A DNA stretch of 64,000 bases from Corynebacterium breve (GCF_030252165.1 NZ_CP126969.1:434001-498000), one strand, 5' to 3'; shown: positions 34,720 through 47,136, counted from the first letter of the stretch. Notes: a model not told the origin generated them from the sequence alone. A program made the numbers and translations.

Positions 34720-36225
34720 GTGCGCTTCATCGGCTCGGTGCTGATAGCTTCCGGCGTCGTCATGCTGGTATTGGGTTTTGCGTTGGCCTCGGTGGTCACG
34801 CAGCGTCTTGTCGATGCAAAAGAGGAAGTCGCACTCAGTGAGATTGAGCGCGCCCGCGAAACCGTCGAGCAGCAGATCAATGCCACGGGATCATCAACGT
34901 CGCTGCAGGCCAGACTCAATTCAGCCCGTGCCACGCTGACACAGCAGTCGCAGGGAACCGCGGATAAAGCCGTGGTGTACGAGCCTGTGCTGGTTGTCGA
35001 AGACCAAACCGGCACGGTAGTGACCTCGCCAGAGGGGTACCGAATTCCTAAGGCGCTGCGGGACTTTGTGGCCCAAGGCCAAGTGTCTAACCAATACGCC
35101 ACGATGAATCGCGCGGACGGATCGACTTACAACGCTTTGATTATCGGCACTCCGACGAATGCAGACATCCAGAATCTGCAGGTGTACATGGTCATGAGTA
35201 TGGAGCAGGAAGAATCGACCATGGCGTTGATGCGTGGCCTTCTTGCTACCGCCGGCCTTGTCGTCGTGGTGTTGCTGGTGGGCATCGCGTGGCTTGCGAC
35301 CCAGCAGATTACCGCGCCGGTGCGCTCAGCTTCGCGGATCGCGGAGCGTCTCGCAGCTGGCCACCTCCGCGAGCGCATGGCCGTCGAGGGCGAGGACGAG
35401 ATGGCGCGTTTGGCGTTGTCGTTTAACAACATGGCCGACAAACTCTCTAGCCAAATTCACCAATTGGAAGAGTACGGCGACTTGCAGCGCCAGTTCACGT
35501 CCGACGTATCGCACGAGTTGCGCACTCCGCTTACTACAGTGCGCATGGCCGCCGACATGATTGCGGCCGACGATGATTCGCTGGAGCCACACACCAAGCG
35601 CGCAAGCCAACTGATGATCCGCGAACTGGATCGGTTTGAATCCCTGTTGGGTGATCTCCTAGAAATTTCTCGCCACGATGCCGGCGTCGCAGACTTGGCC
35701 GCAACCAAGTTGGATGCACGGGCGCCTCTCGAATCTGCCGCGGACCAGACGCGCCACCTGGCCGACGAACTCAACGTCGATGTCAGCTACGACCTGCCCG
35801 ACGAACCTGTAGCAATCGAAGGCGATAGCCGACGCATCGAGCGCATCCTGCGCAACCTGATTGCCAACGCGATTGACCATTCCGAAGGCAACCCGATCGT
35901 CGTCAAGCTTGATTCCAACGAGGAAGCTGTCGCATTTACCGTGACCGACCACGGCGTGGGGCTTAAGCCGGGGCAGGAAGAGCTGGTGTTCAACCGGTTC
36001 TGGCGCGCGGATGCATCGCGCAAGCGGCACTCTGGCGGTACCGGCCTTGGATTGGCTATTGCGCGCGAAGACGCACTGCTGCACAAAGGTATTCTCGATG
36101 CAGCAGGTACCGTCGGGGTGGGTTCGCAGTTCCGCCTGGTTCTCCCCAGGGATCCGGAAGCTGGCTTTACGCAAGCGCCACTAGCATTGTCACCACCGGT
36201 AGGGCCCATTAAGGAGGAAGCGTAA
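34720..36225 (+). CDS. mtrB: Sensor histidine kinase MtrB
   Basis: 501 residues if begun at the GTG at 34720. The open frame extends to 34651 and conserved-looking cytoplasmic sequence (FKKLAKLQQRVSEAWRTSLQ) lies upstream, so a CTG at 34657, ten bases after AGGGGAG, is the likelier start. Domains in order: membrane helix (~3-25), extracellular sensor, second helix (~168-190), HAMP, HisKA with SDVSHELRTPL, HATPase with RNLIANAIDH, DHGVGL and GGTGLGLAIA. It phosphorylates MtrA. Its stop TAA shares a base with the lpqB ATG. Confidence 0.93.
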   Translation: MRFIGSVLIASGVVMLVLGFALASVVTQRLVDAKEEVALSEIERARETVEQQINATGSSTSLQARLNSARATLTQQSQGTADKAVVYEPVLVVEDQTGTVVTSPEGYRIPKALRDFVAQGQVSNQYATMNRADGSTYNALIIGTPTNADIQNLQVYMVMSMEQEESTMALMRGLLATAGLVVVVLLVGIAWLATQQITAPVRSASRIAERLAAGHLRERMAVEGEDEMARLALSFNNMADKLSSQIHQLEEYGDLQRQFTSDVSHELRTPLTTVRMAADMIAADDDSLEPHTKRASQLMIRELDRFESLLGDLLEISRHDAGVADLAATKLDARAPLESAADQTRHLADELNVDVSYDLPDEPVAIEGDSRRIERILRNLIANAIDHSEGNPIVVKLDSNEEAVAFTVTDHGVGLKPGQEELVFNRFWRADASRKRHSGGTGLGLAIAREDALLHKGILDAAGTVGVGSQFRLVLPRDPEAGFTQAPLALSPPVGPIKEEA

Positions 36226-37940
36226 TGTTCGCAAAGAAGCCTCTGACGCTTACGGCCATTGTGCTGTCCGTCGCCCTCACTGCATCTTGCACTCGCTTAC
36301 CGACGAACACCGAACCACAAGCCCTGCGCCCCTTCGACCCACAATCGACTGCTGCGGAAGTAGTCGCTCCGATCCCCGGACGAGAGGCCGACCTTCTGTT
36401 ACGTGATTTCTACGCAGCGGGCGCTGTCCCGGCCGGCGATTATGAGGCGGCCCGCAGCTACCTCACTCCAGCCGCGCGTGACGTGTGGAACCCGAGTGAG
36501 TCAGTCCTGATCGTGGACCGCATTGACTTAAACACGCAGCCGGGTGGTAACAACCAACGCCGAAGCCTGTCGGTACGAGGCAACGTGATTGGCGCGCTGG
36601 AGGAGGGCGGCGCATTCGTACCAGAGGCGGGTGTTTACGAAGCAACCGTCGAACTCGAGCAGGTAGGCGGCGAGTGGCGAATTTCGTCGCTGCCATCGGG
36701 CATCATCATGGAGCGCAACGAGCTGCGCAACCAGTACCAGCCGTTCAATATCTACTTCGCGGGAAAGTCGAGCAACGTGATTGTTGGCGACCGGCGCTGG
36801 GTATATTCGGGGCGTGATTCCCTCGACACTGTGATCATGAGCTTGATTACCGCAGGGCCGTCAGAGAGGCTTGCTCCGGCAGTGGAGAACATCCTTCCTC
36901 CCGATGCGGCGTTCACAGGCAAGTCGGACGGTATCTACGAGTTTTCCAACATGGCCTCGATGGACACCGAGAAGCGCACGCAATTCGCCGGCCAAGTGGT
37001 CTGGACTCTCGCAATGGCGGGCGTGTCCGGACCGTACAAACTCAATGTCGACGGTGCCCCAATTCTTGGCGACAAAGAAGAGCTCACAACCGACGATTTT
37101 GCTTCGATGAACCCACAGACCGCTTCCAACGACGTTGCGAAACTCTATGCGCTTACAAATGGCGATGTGCATGAAGTCAGCGGCGGAGAGGTCACCCGAC
37201 TGGAGGGAGAACTAGGCAGTGAGGGCAACGTGTCCTCTGTCGAGATCTCCAGCGATGGTGGCGTGGCAGCCGTGCTGAAGAACCCCGACAACGAGGAGGA
37301 ACAGATCTTCGCGGTCGGCAACTTGAGTGGAAAGAAGGACGAAGTGTTGCGCGCCCGCACGATTTCGCGGCCCAGCTTCGAGCAAAACTCCAATGTGGCG
37401 TGGGTTGTGGTCGATGGAACCAAGGTGGTGCGCGCAGTGCAGTCCACTGACTCCGGCGACATCGTCAGCAGCGAAGTAGGAACCCCGTTCCTTGAGGATA
37501 TCGGTGGGGAAATATCCATGCTGCGCCTCTCGCGCACCGGTTCCCGCGCTGCCATGATCATCGATGGGAGGCTGTTCATCGGCATCGTTGAACGCACCCG
37601 TGCCGGCGAACGCTCCATTGTCAACGTGATGGAGTACGCCACCGAGCTTAGCGGGGCGGCAGTAAGCGTGGACTGGAATCCTGATGGTTCGTTGGTCGTG
37701 GGCACCTCCTCCCCAGACTCACCGGTAAAGCGTGTCGAACTCGATGGTTCCAGCGTGACGGCCTACCCATCGGGCAATATCAACGGGCCCGTTGTTGCCG
37801 TTTCGGCAGGTCCGACCATGATCTATGCCACCGACGCGAATGCCCTTCTGCAGCTTCCCACCACAGGCACCGAGTACACCAACTGGCGCGAGGTGCCGGG
37901 GCTGCAGGGTGTCAGGTCGGCGCCAGTCGTCGCCAAGTGA
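36225..37940 (+). CDS. lpqB: Lipoprotein LpqB
   Basis: 571 residues. Lipoprotein signal with lipobox LTASC near residue 24, then a GerMN-type domain (NVIVGDRRWVYSGRDSLDTVIMSLITAGPSERL) and a C-terminal beta-propeller (IEISSDGGVAAVLKNPD, VSVDWNPDGSLVVG). LpqB is an extracytoplasmic partner that modulates MtrAB signalling. Overlaps mtrB by one base and comF by four, so the unit is translationally coupled. Confidence 0.93.
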   Translation: MFAKKPLTLTAIVLSVALTASCTRLPTNTEPQALRPFDPQSTAAEVVAPIPGREADLLLRDFYAAGAVPAGDYEAARSYLTPAARDVWNPSESVLIVDRIDLNTQPGGNNQRRSLSVRGNVIGALEEGGAFVPEAGVYEATVELEQVGGEWRISSLPSGIIMERNELRNQYQPFNIYFAGKSSNVIVGDRRWVYSGRDSLDTVIMSLITAGPSERLAPAVENILPPDAAFTGKSDGIYEFSNMASMDTEKRTQFAGQVVWTLAMAGVSGPYKLNVDGAPILGDKEELTTDDFASMNPQTASNDVAKLYALTNGDVHEVSGGEVTRLEGELGSEGNVSSVEISSDGGVAAVLKNPDNEEEQIFAVGNLSGKKDEVLRARTISRPSFEQNSNVAWVVVDGTKVVRAVQSTDSGDIVSSEVGTPFLEDIGGEISMLRLSRTGSRAAMIIDGRLFIGIVERTRAGERSIVNVMEYATELSGAAVSVDWNPDGSLVVGTSSPDSPVKRVELDGSSVTAYPSGNINGPVVAVSAGPTMIYATDANALLQLPTTGTEYTNWREVPGLQGVRSAPVVAK

Positions 37941-38542
37941 TTGAGTTGATTCTCCCGCGGGCGTGTGCCGGTTGCGGGACGCCGGGGGAACATCTGTGTG
38001 CTGCTTGTCGACGATCCCTCGCGTCGCCCCCTTTTCGAGTGTCAACACGAGTGGACCCGCACGCGCCTGTTTGGGCGATGGGGCCGTACTCGGGTCCGCA
38101 TCGCAACATTATCCTCGCCATGAAGGAACGCAACAACCTCGCCGTGCGCAAACACTCAGGAGCGGTCCTGCGTGCTGGGCTCGAATATCTCGAAGCACGT
38201 GGAGAACTTCCTTATGACACCGTTTTGGTTCCCGCCCCGACGCGCGCTCATGTCGCTCGAAGCCGAGGCGGCGACCCTGTCACAGACATGTGCAAGGCGA
38301 CTGGGAGGTCAGTAGCGCCCGTCTTATCGATGGGCAAGCACATCGCAGACCAGTCTGATTTAGGGGCCCTCGATAGACGTAGAAACCTTGCCGGTAGGGT
38401 TCATGTTTCGGACATACCGCAAGGAAAAATCTTGCTTGTCGACGACGTGGTCACAACCGGTTCTACCCTGCAGACCGCCGCTGAATCCCTCATTGGACGA
38501 GGTAGTGAAGTCGTCGGTGCCCTTGTTCTCGCAGCAGCCTAA
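37937..38542 (+). CDS. ComF family phosphoribosyltransferase-like protein
   Basis: 201 residues. N-terminal zinc-ribbon CAGCGTPGEHLCAAC, then the phosphoribosyltransferase region ending in the PRPP-binding loop ILLVDDVVTTGSTLQTAA. ComFC-type proteins are linked to DNA uptake in competent bacteria; in corynebacteria the gene follows lpqB and its role is unclear. The GTG start overlaps the lpqB stop by four bases. Confidence 0.87.
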   Translation: MIELILPRACAGCGTPGEHLCAACRRSLASPPFRVSTRVDPHAPVWAMGPYSGPHRNIILAMKERNNLAVRKHSGAVLRAGLEYLEARGELPYDTVLVPAPTRAHVARSRGGDPVTDMCKATGRSVAPVLSMGKHIADQSDLGALDRRRNLAGRVHVSDIPQGKILLVDDVVTTGSTLQTAAESLIGRGSEVVGALVLAAA

Positions 38543-38630
38543 AGCTTAAGCAGGGGTGTTGTGGCGAAGCGGTTATGACCAGACGTACAATAGAAGAACA
38601 ATCAGTCCCCGCCTAGTAGGGAGGAAGCAG

Positions 38631-39302
38631 ATGACCACTGCAGAAAACAACGAAGTCCTGAGCCCCGACGCACAGGTGACCATCACAGGCCGAAACGTCG
38701 AGGTGCCAGAGCACTTCCAAGACCGCGTGAACGCCAAGCTTTCCAAGATTGAGAAGCTTGACCCAACCCTCACGTTCTTCCACGTTGAACTGCAGCACGA
38801 GCCGAATCCGCGACGCGAGTCGCAGGCCGAACGCATTCAGATCACCGCAACTGGCAAGGGCCACATCGCCCGCGCCGAGGCAAAGGAAGATAGTTTCTAC
38901 GCCGCCCTTGAGACCGCTCTTGCTAAGATGGAGCGCTCGCTACGCAAGGTCAAGGTGCGTCGTGAAATTTCGCGTTCCGGCCACCGTGCGCCAAAGTCCA
39001 CCGGTCAGGTTGCTGCCGAAATGGTCGCAGAGGCCGAGGAAGCAGTAGCAAAGAGCGGACAGTACGACGTCGACCCATACGCAGACAAGGTGCAGGACGT
39101 AGAACCTGGCCACATCGTACGTACCAAGGAGCACTCCGCAACCCCTATCAGTGTTGACCAAGCACTGAGCGAAATGGAACTCGTTGGCCACGACTTCTAC
39201 CTCTTCATTAACGAAGAGAACGGCCGTCCATCCGTGGTGTACCGTCGCCATGCGTTTGACTACGGCCTGATCTCCCTCGTTCCAGATGAGGATGCTCAGT
39301 AG
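38631..39302 (+). CDS. hpf: Ribosome hibernation-promoting factor, long form
   Basis: 223 residues from the ATG at 38631 with GGGAGGAAG upstream. The N-terminal ~100 residues form the S30AE domain (VTITGRNVEVPEHFQDRVNAKLSKIEKLDP ... FYAALETALAKMERSLRKVKVRR). The C-terminal dimerising domain reads PISVDQALSEMELVGHDFYLFINEENGRPSVVYRR. Long HPF dimerises 70S ribosomes into 100S in stationary phase or stress. Confidence 0.92.
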   Translation: MTTAENNEVLSPDAQVTITGRNVEVPEHFQDRVNAKLSKIEKLDPTLTFFHVELQHEPNPRRESQAERIQITATGKGHIARAEAKEDSFYAALETALAKMERSLRKVKVRREISRSGHRAPKSTGQVAAEMVAEAEEAVAKSGQYDVDPYADKVQDVEPGHIVRTKEHSATPISVDQALSEMELVGHDFYLFINEENGRPSVVYRRHAFDYGLISLVPDEDAQ

Positions 39303-39317
39303 TCGGTAATCAATATT

Positions 39318-39356
39318 CGCCGCCCCAGGTAAACCAAGAGGTAGCCTGGGGCGGCG
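39318..39356 (+). terminator. Hairpin terminator after hpf
   Basis: 12-bp perfect arms CGCCGCCCCAGG/CCTGGGGCGGCG (39318-39329, 39345-39356), 15-base loop, followed by a short TTGT. It separates hpf from secA. Confidence 0.75.
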
Positions 39357-39454
39357 TTGTGCGTGTACCTCACTAGTCGTCGACAAGCATTGTGTGCGTA
39401 CAATGGCCCTTTAATACCAGAAATTTTCCACCCCTGATCGAAGGACAAAAACAC

Positions 39455-41995
<2,541 letters not shown>

Positions 41996-42001
41996 TCGCT
42001 C

Positions 42002-42367
42002 TTAGAGCACCTTAAAGCTGGTGAGCCGCCCGCCTTCGACCCGGGCGGCAAACCCGTATTTGCGGCCACCCGATTGCGCAGTGCCATAAAATTCACCTTC
42101 TTCCCGCGCGTGGAATGACAGAACGCGTACCGGTCCCGGGGGCAGCCCAGCGCGACGGCGCGCCGCAATATGCGTGCGCACGCCCACGTCATAACGGGTT
42201 CGGCGCAGCGCTTCCAATTCACGAATGCCAAAAGTCGCATCGAGTGCGACACGAATCAGCGGGGACAGTTTCGGCTCTACAGGTTGAGGAATCGGCTTTT
42301 CCGGCGAACTTGGCGTTCGCGGAACCAGCGCCTGCAGGTAAGTATTTCCGGGGATGGGTGCGTACAT
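42002..42367 (-). CDS. Rv3235-family protein
   Basis: 121 residues. Pro-rich N-terminus, then a compact domain: LIRVALDATFGIRELEALRRTRYDVGVRTHI ... VRVLSFHAREEGEFYGTAQSGGRKYGFAARVEGGRLTSFKVL. This matches the family named after Rv3235 of M. tuberculosis, encoded near secA. Function is unknown. Confidence 0.75.
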   Translation of the reverse strand: MYAPIPGNTYLQALVPRTPSSPEKPIPQPVEPKLSPLIRVALDATFGIRELEALRRTRYDVGVRTHIAARRRAGLPPGPVRVLSFHAREEGEFYGTAQSGGRKYGFAARVEGGRLTSFKVL

Positions 42368-42499
42368 CGCGAGTCTTTTCCTCCAATAGTTGGGCAGTGG
42401 AGGGACAGACGAGAGGCGGGCTGGGTATTATTGTGTCACGAATCGATTCAGCTCGCCTGTCAAGTGAGCTAAGTACAGATCAGCAAAGGAAAGGCATTC

Positions 42500-42910
42500 A
42501 TGCGAGGACTCATTGTGGATTATGTCGGCGTACTCGACATGGACGACGAGGACCAGCGTCGTTGGCGCGAACTGCTCGTTGCCGTGCGCGAGGCAGGAGT
42601 GGCCACATCCATCCTCTCTAACGATCCAGGTGGGGAAGGCGCTGACCACATCCGCGAATGGGAGTTCCGCGGAGACGTTGATGCGGTATTACTGTCCGGC
42701 GAGATCGGAGCGGAAAAGCCTGCCCGTGAAGCGTTCCAGGCGGCTGCTGACGCGATGGATGTTGAACTGGTTAACTGCGTGCTTATCGACGACAACATAT
42801 TGAATATCCGTGGAGCCGTCGATAATGGCTTGATTGGCATCTACCACACTGCTTTCGACCGTACTGTTGTTGAAATTCAGTCTTTGTTCGACATTGAAGG
42901 TGAGTTCTAG
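42500..42910 (+). CDS. HAD-superfamily-like protein
   Basis: 136 residues, short for a HAD-IA hydrolase because the cap domain is nearly absent. Motif I is VDYVGVLD (the usual DxDxT nucleophile pattern is altered to DYVGV), motif II is TSILSND, motif III Lys is in IGAEKPAREAF, and motif IV is VLIDDNILNIRGA. Catalytic activity is uncertain because of the altered motif I. Two bases separate its stop from the next gene, so they form an operon. Confidence 0.75.
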   Translation: MRGLIVDYVGVLDMDDEDQRRWRELLVAVREAGVATSILSNDPGGEGADHIREWEFRGDVDAVLLSGEIGAEKPAREAFQAAADAMDVELVNCVLIDDNILNIRGAVDNGLIGIYHTAFDRTVVEIQSLFDIEGEF

Positions 42911-42911
42911 A

Positions 42912-43406
42912 GTGCGCGTGTACATCCCCGCGGTGTTTAGCATGCTGGAGACTTTGGACTCCACTAGATCGATGCCGGTACGTAATGGTTGGGGTTTCGC
43001 AGCGACGCCTGAATTGACCGAGTTTTACAGCTCCGGCGACCAAGACGAGATCGAGATGATTGCGTTCGACGATGCGGCGCTCGCGTCCCTTCGTCTTCTC
43101 GCCATTGGCGACGAGTCGCGCTTCCCACACCGTCGCGTCGTCGTTTCTGTAGATGTCGAGGCAGAAGGAATGCCTGACATGGGTGATTCCGTCGTCAAAC
43201 TGGCCGGTCCGATTTCCCTAGACGACGTGGCCGCAATCCACGTAGATGTACAGGAGGCCGAAGAAGCGACCAAAAAGGCCATTGAGAATGTGGACGCTGC
43301 TGACCTCGGCGATGAGGATGCTGAGCTTGCTGTTGGTGATGCGCAGGACAATTACATGGCGTTCTATGATCCCACAGAGTTGCCGTTTCTGATCGAGCTA
43401 CTTTAG
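42912..43406 (+). CDS. DUF6912-like conserved actinobacterial protein
   Basis: 164 residues from a GTG at 42912 right after the HAD-like gene. The start RVYIPAVFSMLETL and the end AFYDPTELPFLIELL are typical of a small actinobacterial family; the middle is acidic, with VSVDVEAEGMP. There is no signal or membrane helix. Function is unknown. Confidence 0.75.
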   Translation: MRVYIPAVFSMLETLDSTRSMPVRNGWGFAATPELTEFYSSGDQDEIEMIAFDDAALASLRLLAIGDESRFPHRRVVVSVDVEAEGMPDMGDSVVKLAGPISLDDVAAIHVDVQEAEEATKKAIENVDAADLGDEDAELAVGDAQDNYMAFYDPTELPFLIELL

Positions 43407-43450
43407 TTTTCCACAGGTTTTGCCCGATCGGACACTTCTATCCACAGTGT
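43406..43450. promoter_or_regulatory. Two DnaA-box-like sequences before the HNH gene
   Basis: TTTTCCACA (43407-43415) and CTATCCACA (43439-43447) match the DnaA consensus TTATCCACA at 8 and 8 of 9 bases, 32 bases apart on the same strand, 50-90 bases before the HNH start. Their relevance is unknown. Confidence 0.3.
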
Positions 43451-43499
43451 GCCAACGAGCAAAACCCTTCCGTGTCGCTTGTGCCATAGCGTCACCAGC

Positions 43500-44582
43500 A
43501 TGAACGATTTTCAATCCAGAGGGGCTGCGGAAGCCCGAGCCATGCATCTCCTTTCCGAGGCGGCCGGCATGAGCGTGCACGAAATCGAATCTGCCGGCTT
43601 CTCCACGCCGACCGCGCGCCGAATGTGCAAGCTCTCGACCATTTACTTCGGGCCTACTCGGTTCAGAAAGCAACAGCGTCAAGCCCGCGAGGAAGCCATT
43701 CGCGCAGGGCATACCCTAGATACGCTGCAGTTGATAGAAAGTAACGTCGCAAAGCTTGCCGACGAGGCCTATGCATGGAAACTTCGCCGAGACCTTTGCC
43801 GTCTCGCTGCCAATTATCGAAAATTACGCACTGCTGCGCGAGAACGCGTGGAGCACTACAACGGCCCACGGGAAGAACAGCCAGCGCGCCCGCGGGCGTC
43901 GATGAGCAATCCACCAGGATCGTTGGAGCGCACGATTCACTGGACCGGGGCCGAGTCAAAGATCGCAGCAGTGTGGGACCAGGTGCGTGATCATGCGACC
44001 AAGAACAATATCAACGAGTCGGATGCGCTTTTCGAGCTGTTCAGCAACCGTGGTATCAGCCAGGCCGAGTACACACCTGCCGTCATCGTATCGATCGGCG
44101 ATTTAGAAGCAATCTATGGCGGAGCTGGTGACGATGTAATACTCTCTGCCACCAACGGTGCCCGCATGACCGGGGCGGAGTTTTTGCAACAGAAGCTCAC
44201 AGATCACGGCCTCGCGATGTTGGTTTCAAGAGTTCATGGGGCAGTGGATTTGTACACTACCCAGCGACTGGCTTCCTCGAAGCAACGAAAGATGTGTTCG
44301 CTAGAGAGCCCGACCTGTGGAGTTCCTGATTGCGGGCAAGGCGCCGACAGATGCCAAGTAAACCACAATGTGGCATGGTCACATGGCGGACCGACGAACC
44401 TCTCAAATCTTTCGATGAGCTGTCCGTTTCACAACGGCAGGCTTGACGACGACCGTCGCCAGCCGCGAAACGGCCACCTCGTAAAACATGGGGGCTTGAC
44501 CTACCACGTGGGGCCTTTCAACGGCGGCTACACCTTAAACGATCACCCGACTGCGCGTGGCGGGGCGATGCGGGTCACTTGA
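43500..44582 (+). CDS. HNH endonuclease of the actinobacterial 13E12/DUF222-like group
   Basis: 360 residues from the ATG at 43500. The first ~270 residues are a helical region; the C-terminal HNH domain shows VPDCGQGADRCQVNHNVAWSHGGPTNLSNLSMSCPFHN, with the catalytic His and metal/zinc cysteines in place. Such genes occur in multiple copies in corynebacteria and mycobacteria; the function of the group is poorly known. It converges with rsgA, overlapping by eight bases. Confidence 0.82.
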   Translation: MNDFQSRGAAEARAMHLLSEAAGMSVHEIESAGFSTPTARRMCKLSTIYFGPTRFRKQQRQAREEAIRAGHTLDTLQLIESNVAKLADEAYAWKLRRDLCRLAANYRKLRTAARERVEHYNGPREEQPARPRASMSNPPGSLERTIHWTGAESKIAAVWDQVRDHATKNNINESDALFELFSNRGISQAEYTPAVIVSIGDLEAIYGGAGDDVILSATNGARMTGAEFLQQKLTDHGLAMLVSRVHGAVDLYTTQRLASSKQRKMCSLESPTCGVPDCGQGADRCQVNHNVAWSHGGPTNLSNLSMSCPFHNGRLDDDRRQPRNGHLVKHGGLTYHVGPFNGGYTLNDHPTARGGAMRVT

Positions 44583-45582
44583 GATCTTTGAGCTCCCACT
44601 CATTATTGGATCGAAGCGCTACCAACAATCCTCGCACTGCCATCGCGCGGCGGTACGTTGCGCTCTCGCCGTCGAGCTTGTCCCAAGCGCACTCGGGGTC
44701 TGCGGGTGGCCCAGCGTGCGTGCAGAGTCGGGGGCAGTCTTGTGTGGCCTCGGCGAGGTCTTCAAACACGGACACGATGTCGTCGGGTGCCACGTGTGCC
44801 AAACCGAACGACCGAATTCCGGGCGTATCGATTATCCAACCGCCCTGCGGGAGATGCAGTGCCACGGATTGCGTCGACGTATGGCGACCTTTGCCCACCC
44901 CTGACACGGCACCTGTTTCGCGATCCGCATCCGGTACGAGTCGGTTTACCAAGGTAGACTTACCGACCCCAGAGTGTCCAATCACCGCCGAAACGTGACC
45001 GTCGATGAGGTTGTGAAGGGCAGCGAGATCGTCGTCAATGCCTGTTGTAAGGACGTCCACATTTAGTTCGGCAAACTCTGCGGCGAACTCGGAGGGGTCG
45101 GCGAGGTCAGACTTGGTCAGACAAATGACGGGTTTCAGCCCGCCAACAAATGCGGCGATCAGCGCGCGTTCGACGAAACCGGTACGGGGCGGTGGATCTG
45201 CTACGGCGGAAACGATCAACAAGATTTCCGCATTAGCGACGACAATTCGTTCGTATGGGTCTGTATCGTCTGCTGTGCGTCGTAAAACACTGGTGCGGTC
45301 TTCGCGCCTCACCATGCGCGCCAAGGTGTCCTTGCGCCCAGTGGTGTCGCCTACGATGCCGACACGATCACCCACTTCAATCGATGTGCGGCCTAATTCG
45401 CGGGCACGCATGCATGTGACGAGCGTGTCGTCGTCAAGCACAACGCCCCAGCGGCCCCGGTCTTTGGTCACAACCATTCCGAAAACGGCATCTTTGTGCA
45501 GGGGGCGGTCTTTTGTGCGGGGGCGCGAGCCTTTACCTGCGCGGACCCGTACGTCGGACTCGTCGTAGTAACGCCTAGCCAC
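44575..45582 (-). CDS. rsgA: Ribosome small-subunit-dependent GTPase A
   Basis: 335 residues from the GTG at 45582, which lies inside the end of aroA (eight-base overlap); the longer frame to 45651 is rejected. OB-fold N-terminus, then the circularly permuted GTPase with G4 LTKSDL before G1 [14 protein letters not shown] and G3 DTPGIRSF, and a zinc segment [17 protein letters not shown]. It helps mature the 30S subunit. Translational coupling to aroA is the standard actinobacterial arrangement. Confidence 0.92.
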   Translation of the reverse strand: MARRYYDESDVRVRAGKGSRPRTKDRPLHKDAVFGMVVTKDRGRWGVVLDDDTLVTCMRARELGRTSIEVGDRVGIVGDTTGRKDTLARMVRREDRTSVLRRTADDTDPYERIVVANAEILLIVSAVADPPPRTGFVERALIAAFVGGLKPVICLTKSDLADPSEFAAEFAELNVDVLTTGIDDDLAALHNLIDGHVSAVIGHSGVGKSTLVNRLVPDADRETGAVSGVGKGRHTSTQSVALHLPQGGWIIDTPGIRSFGLAHVAPDDIVSVFEDLAEATQDCPRLCTHAGPPADPECAWDKLDGESATYRRAMAVRGLLVALRSNNEWELKDLK

Positions 45583-46846
45583 GGACCATGTCCGCCCACA
45601 TGTGTTCGAAGCCCGGCAGAGTCTTAGCGGTAGTGCCGATGTTTTCCACACTCACTCCTTCGACGGCGAGTCCGATGATGGCCCCAGCGGTAGCCATCCG
45701 GTGATCGTCGTAGGAGTTCCATTCGCCTCCGTGGAGTGGCGCTGGAGTAATGCGGAGGCCGTCGCCGAGTTCCTCGCAGGTGCCACCTAGCTTGTTGATT
45801 TCGGTGGTTAGTGCTGCAAGTCGGTTGGTTTCGTGTCCGCGCAGGTGGGCGATGCCTGTAAGCTCCGAAGGCGTCGATGCAAGCGCCGCTAGGGCAGCGA
45901 CAGTTGGGGCCAGCTCGCCAATGTCACTCATATCGAGGGAGATGCCCTTCAGATCGCGACGCTGCGGACCTCGAACCTGAAGGGTATAGGTTGGTCCTTC
46001 GGAGTAGAGGTCGACTTCACAGCCCATCCGGTCGAGAATGTCTCGAATGACGTCACCCGGCTGGGTGGTTCGCAGGGGCCAGTGAGGAATGCGCACGACG
46101 CCCCCAGTAACGGCTGCGGCGGCGAGGAAGGGGGTGGCGTTGGAAAGATCGGGTTCGATCATCCAGGTGCAACCAAGAATCGGGCCCGGGTTGACTGTCC
46201 ATTCAGTCTCTTGCGAAGTCACTTCAACGCCAGCGAGGCGCAGCATGTCTACAGTCATTTCGATATGAGGCATGGAAGGCAGCGATGCGCCCGTGTGCTT
46301 AACAGTGATGCCCTGCTCGAAGCGTGCACCGGCCAACAGGAGACCGGAGACAAACTGGGACGAACTGGACGCATCGATCTCGACGACGCCACCTAATGCA
46401 GAACCGGTGCCATGCACTGTGAACGGCAGCCCGTCTCCCGTGATTTCGACACCGAGTGCACGAAGGCCGTCGAGGATCTCGGTCATTGGGCGCTTGCGGG
46501 CATACGGATCGCCATCGAAGCGGACGTCTCCGCTGGCGAAAGCTGCGACCGCCGGGGTGAAGCGCATCACTGTGCCGGCTAGTCCGCAGTCGACGGAGCC
46601 TCCACGCAGGGGCCCGGGGGTGATGTGTACATCGTCGCCGATGAGCTCGACTCCGATACCCATCGATCGAAGAGCGGCTCCCATTAGGTGAGTGTCTCGA
46701 GAGACTAGTGGGTCTTTCAAAACAGAGGGCGATTCTGCAAGGGCTGCGAGGATGAAAGCGCGGTTCGTGATCGATTTAGATCCCGGTACAGTCACCTCAC
46801 GAAAGATCGGCTGGTGAGCTACAGGCGCATTCCACAATTCTGACAT
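45575..46846 (-). CDS. aroA: 3-phosphoshikimate 1-carboxyvinyltransferase (EPSP synthase)
   Basis: 423 residues. EPSP synthase signatures: [22 protein letters not shown] at ~20-40, the PEP-binding [53 protein letters not shown], and [19 protein letters not shown]. It makes EPSP from shikimate-3-P and PEP on the way to chorismate. It begins only 28 bases after the stop of hypC on the same strand, so the hydrogenase transcript may read into it. Confidence 0.95.
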   Translation of the reverse strand: MSELWNAPVAHQPIFREVTVPGSKSITNRAFILAALAESPSVLKDPLVSRDTHLMGAALRSMGIGVELIGDDVHITPGPLRGGSVDCGLAGTVMRFTPAVAAFASGDVRFDGDPYARKRPMTEILDGLRALGVEITGDGLPFTVHGTGSALGGVVEIDASSSSQFVSGLLLAGARFEQGITVKHTGASLPSMPHIEMTVDMLRLAGVEVTSQETEWTVNPGPILGCTWMIEPDLSNATPFLAAAAVTGGVVRIPHWPLRTTQPGDVIRDILDRMGCEVDLYSEGPTYTLQVRGPQRRDLKGISLDMSDIGELAPTVAALAALASTPSELTGIAHLRGHETNRLAALTTEINKLGGTCEELGDGLRITPAPLHGGEWNSYDDHRMATAGAIIGLAVEGVSVENIGTTAKTLPGFEHMWADMVRG

Positions 46847-46874
46847 GTGATCATCATAATGAATTACCTGCGCA

Positions 46875-47135
46875 CTAGCGATGCAATGGAGGCTCGTGTT
46901 GCGATGGCAAGAGGTTGAACTCGTCGATGGTGGCGAGGGCCGCTTGGGCAGAGTCGTCGTCGAGAAGCTGCATGGCGAACCCGGTTTGGATCAACACCCA
47001 ATCGCCCGGGCGAGCATCGGGAGTGTAGGCGAAGCAACATGGGCGACGCTCACCTTTGATATCGATTTCGCCCATCGGCATCGGGGAAGTGGTGTCGCCG
47101 GTTGAGATGACACGGGCGGGAACTCCGAGGCACAT
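46875..47135 (-). CDS. hypC: Hydrogenase assembly chaperone HypC/HupF, copy 1
   Basis: 86 residues. The N-terminus [11 protein letters not shown] is the HypC signature; Cys2 carries the Fe(CN)2CO intermediate with Hyp[31 protein letters not shown] is family-typical. It follows the large-subunit-like gene by one base. A second hypC is at 57842; the two may serve different large subunits or steps, as HypC/HybG do in E. coli. Confidence 0.92.
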   Translation of the reverse strand: MCLGVPARVISTGDTTSPMPMGEIDIKGERRPCCFAYTPDARPGDWVLIQTGFAMQLLDDDSAQAALATIDEFNLLPSQHEPPLHR

Positions 47136-47136
47136 G

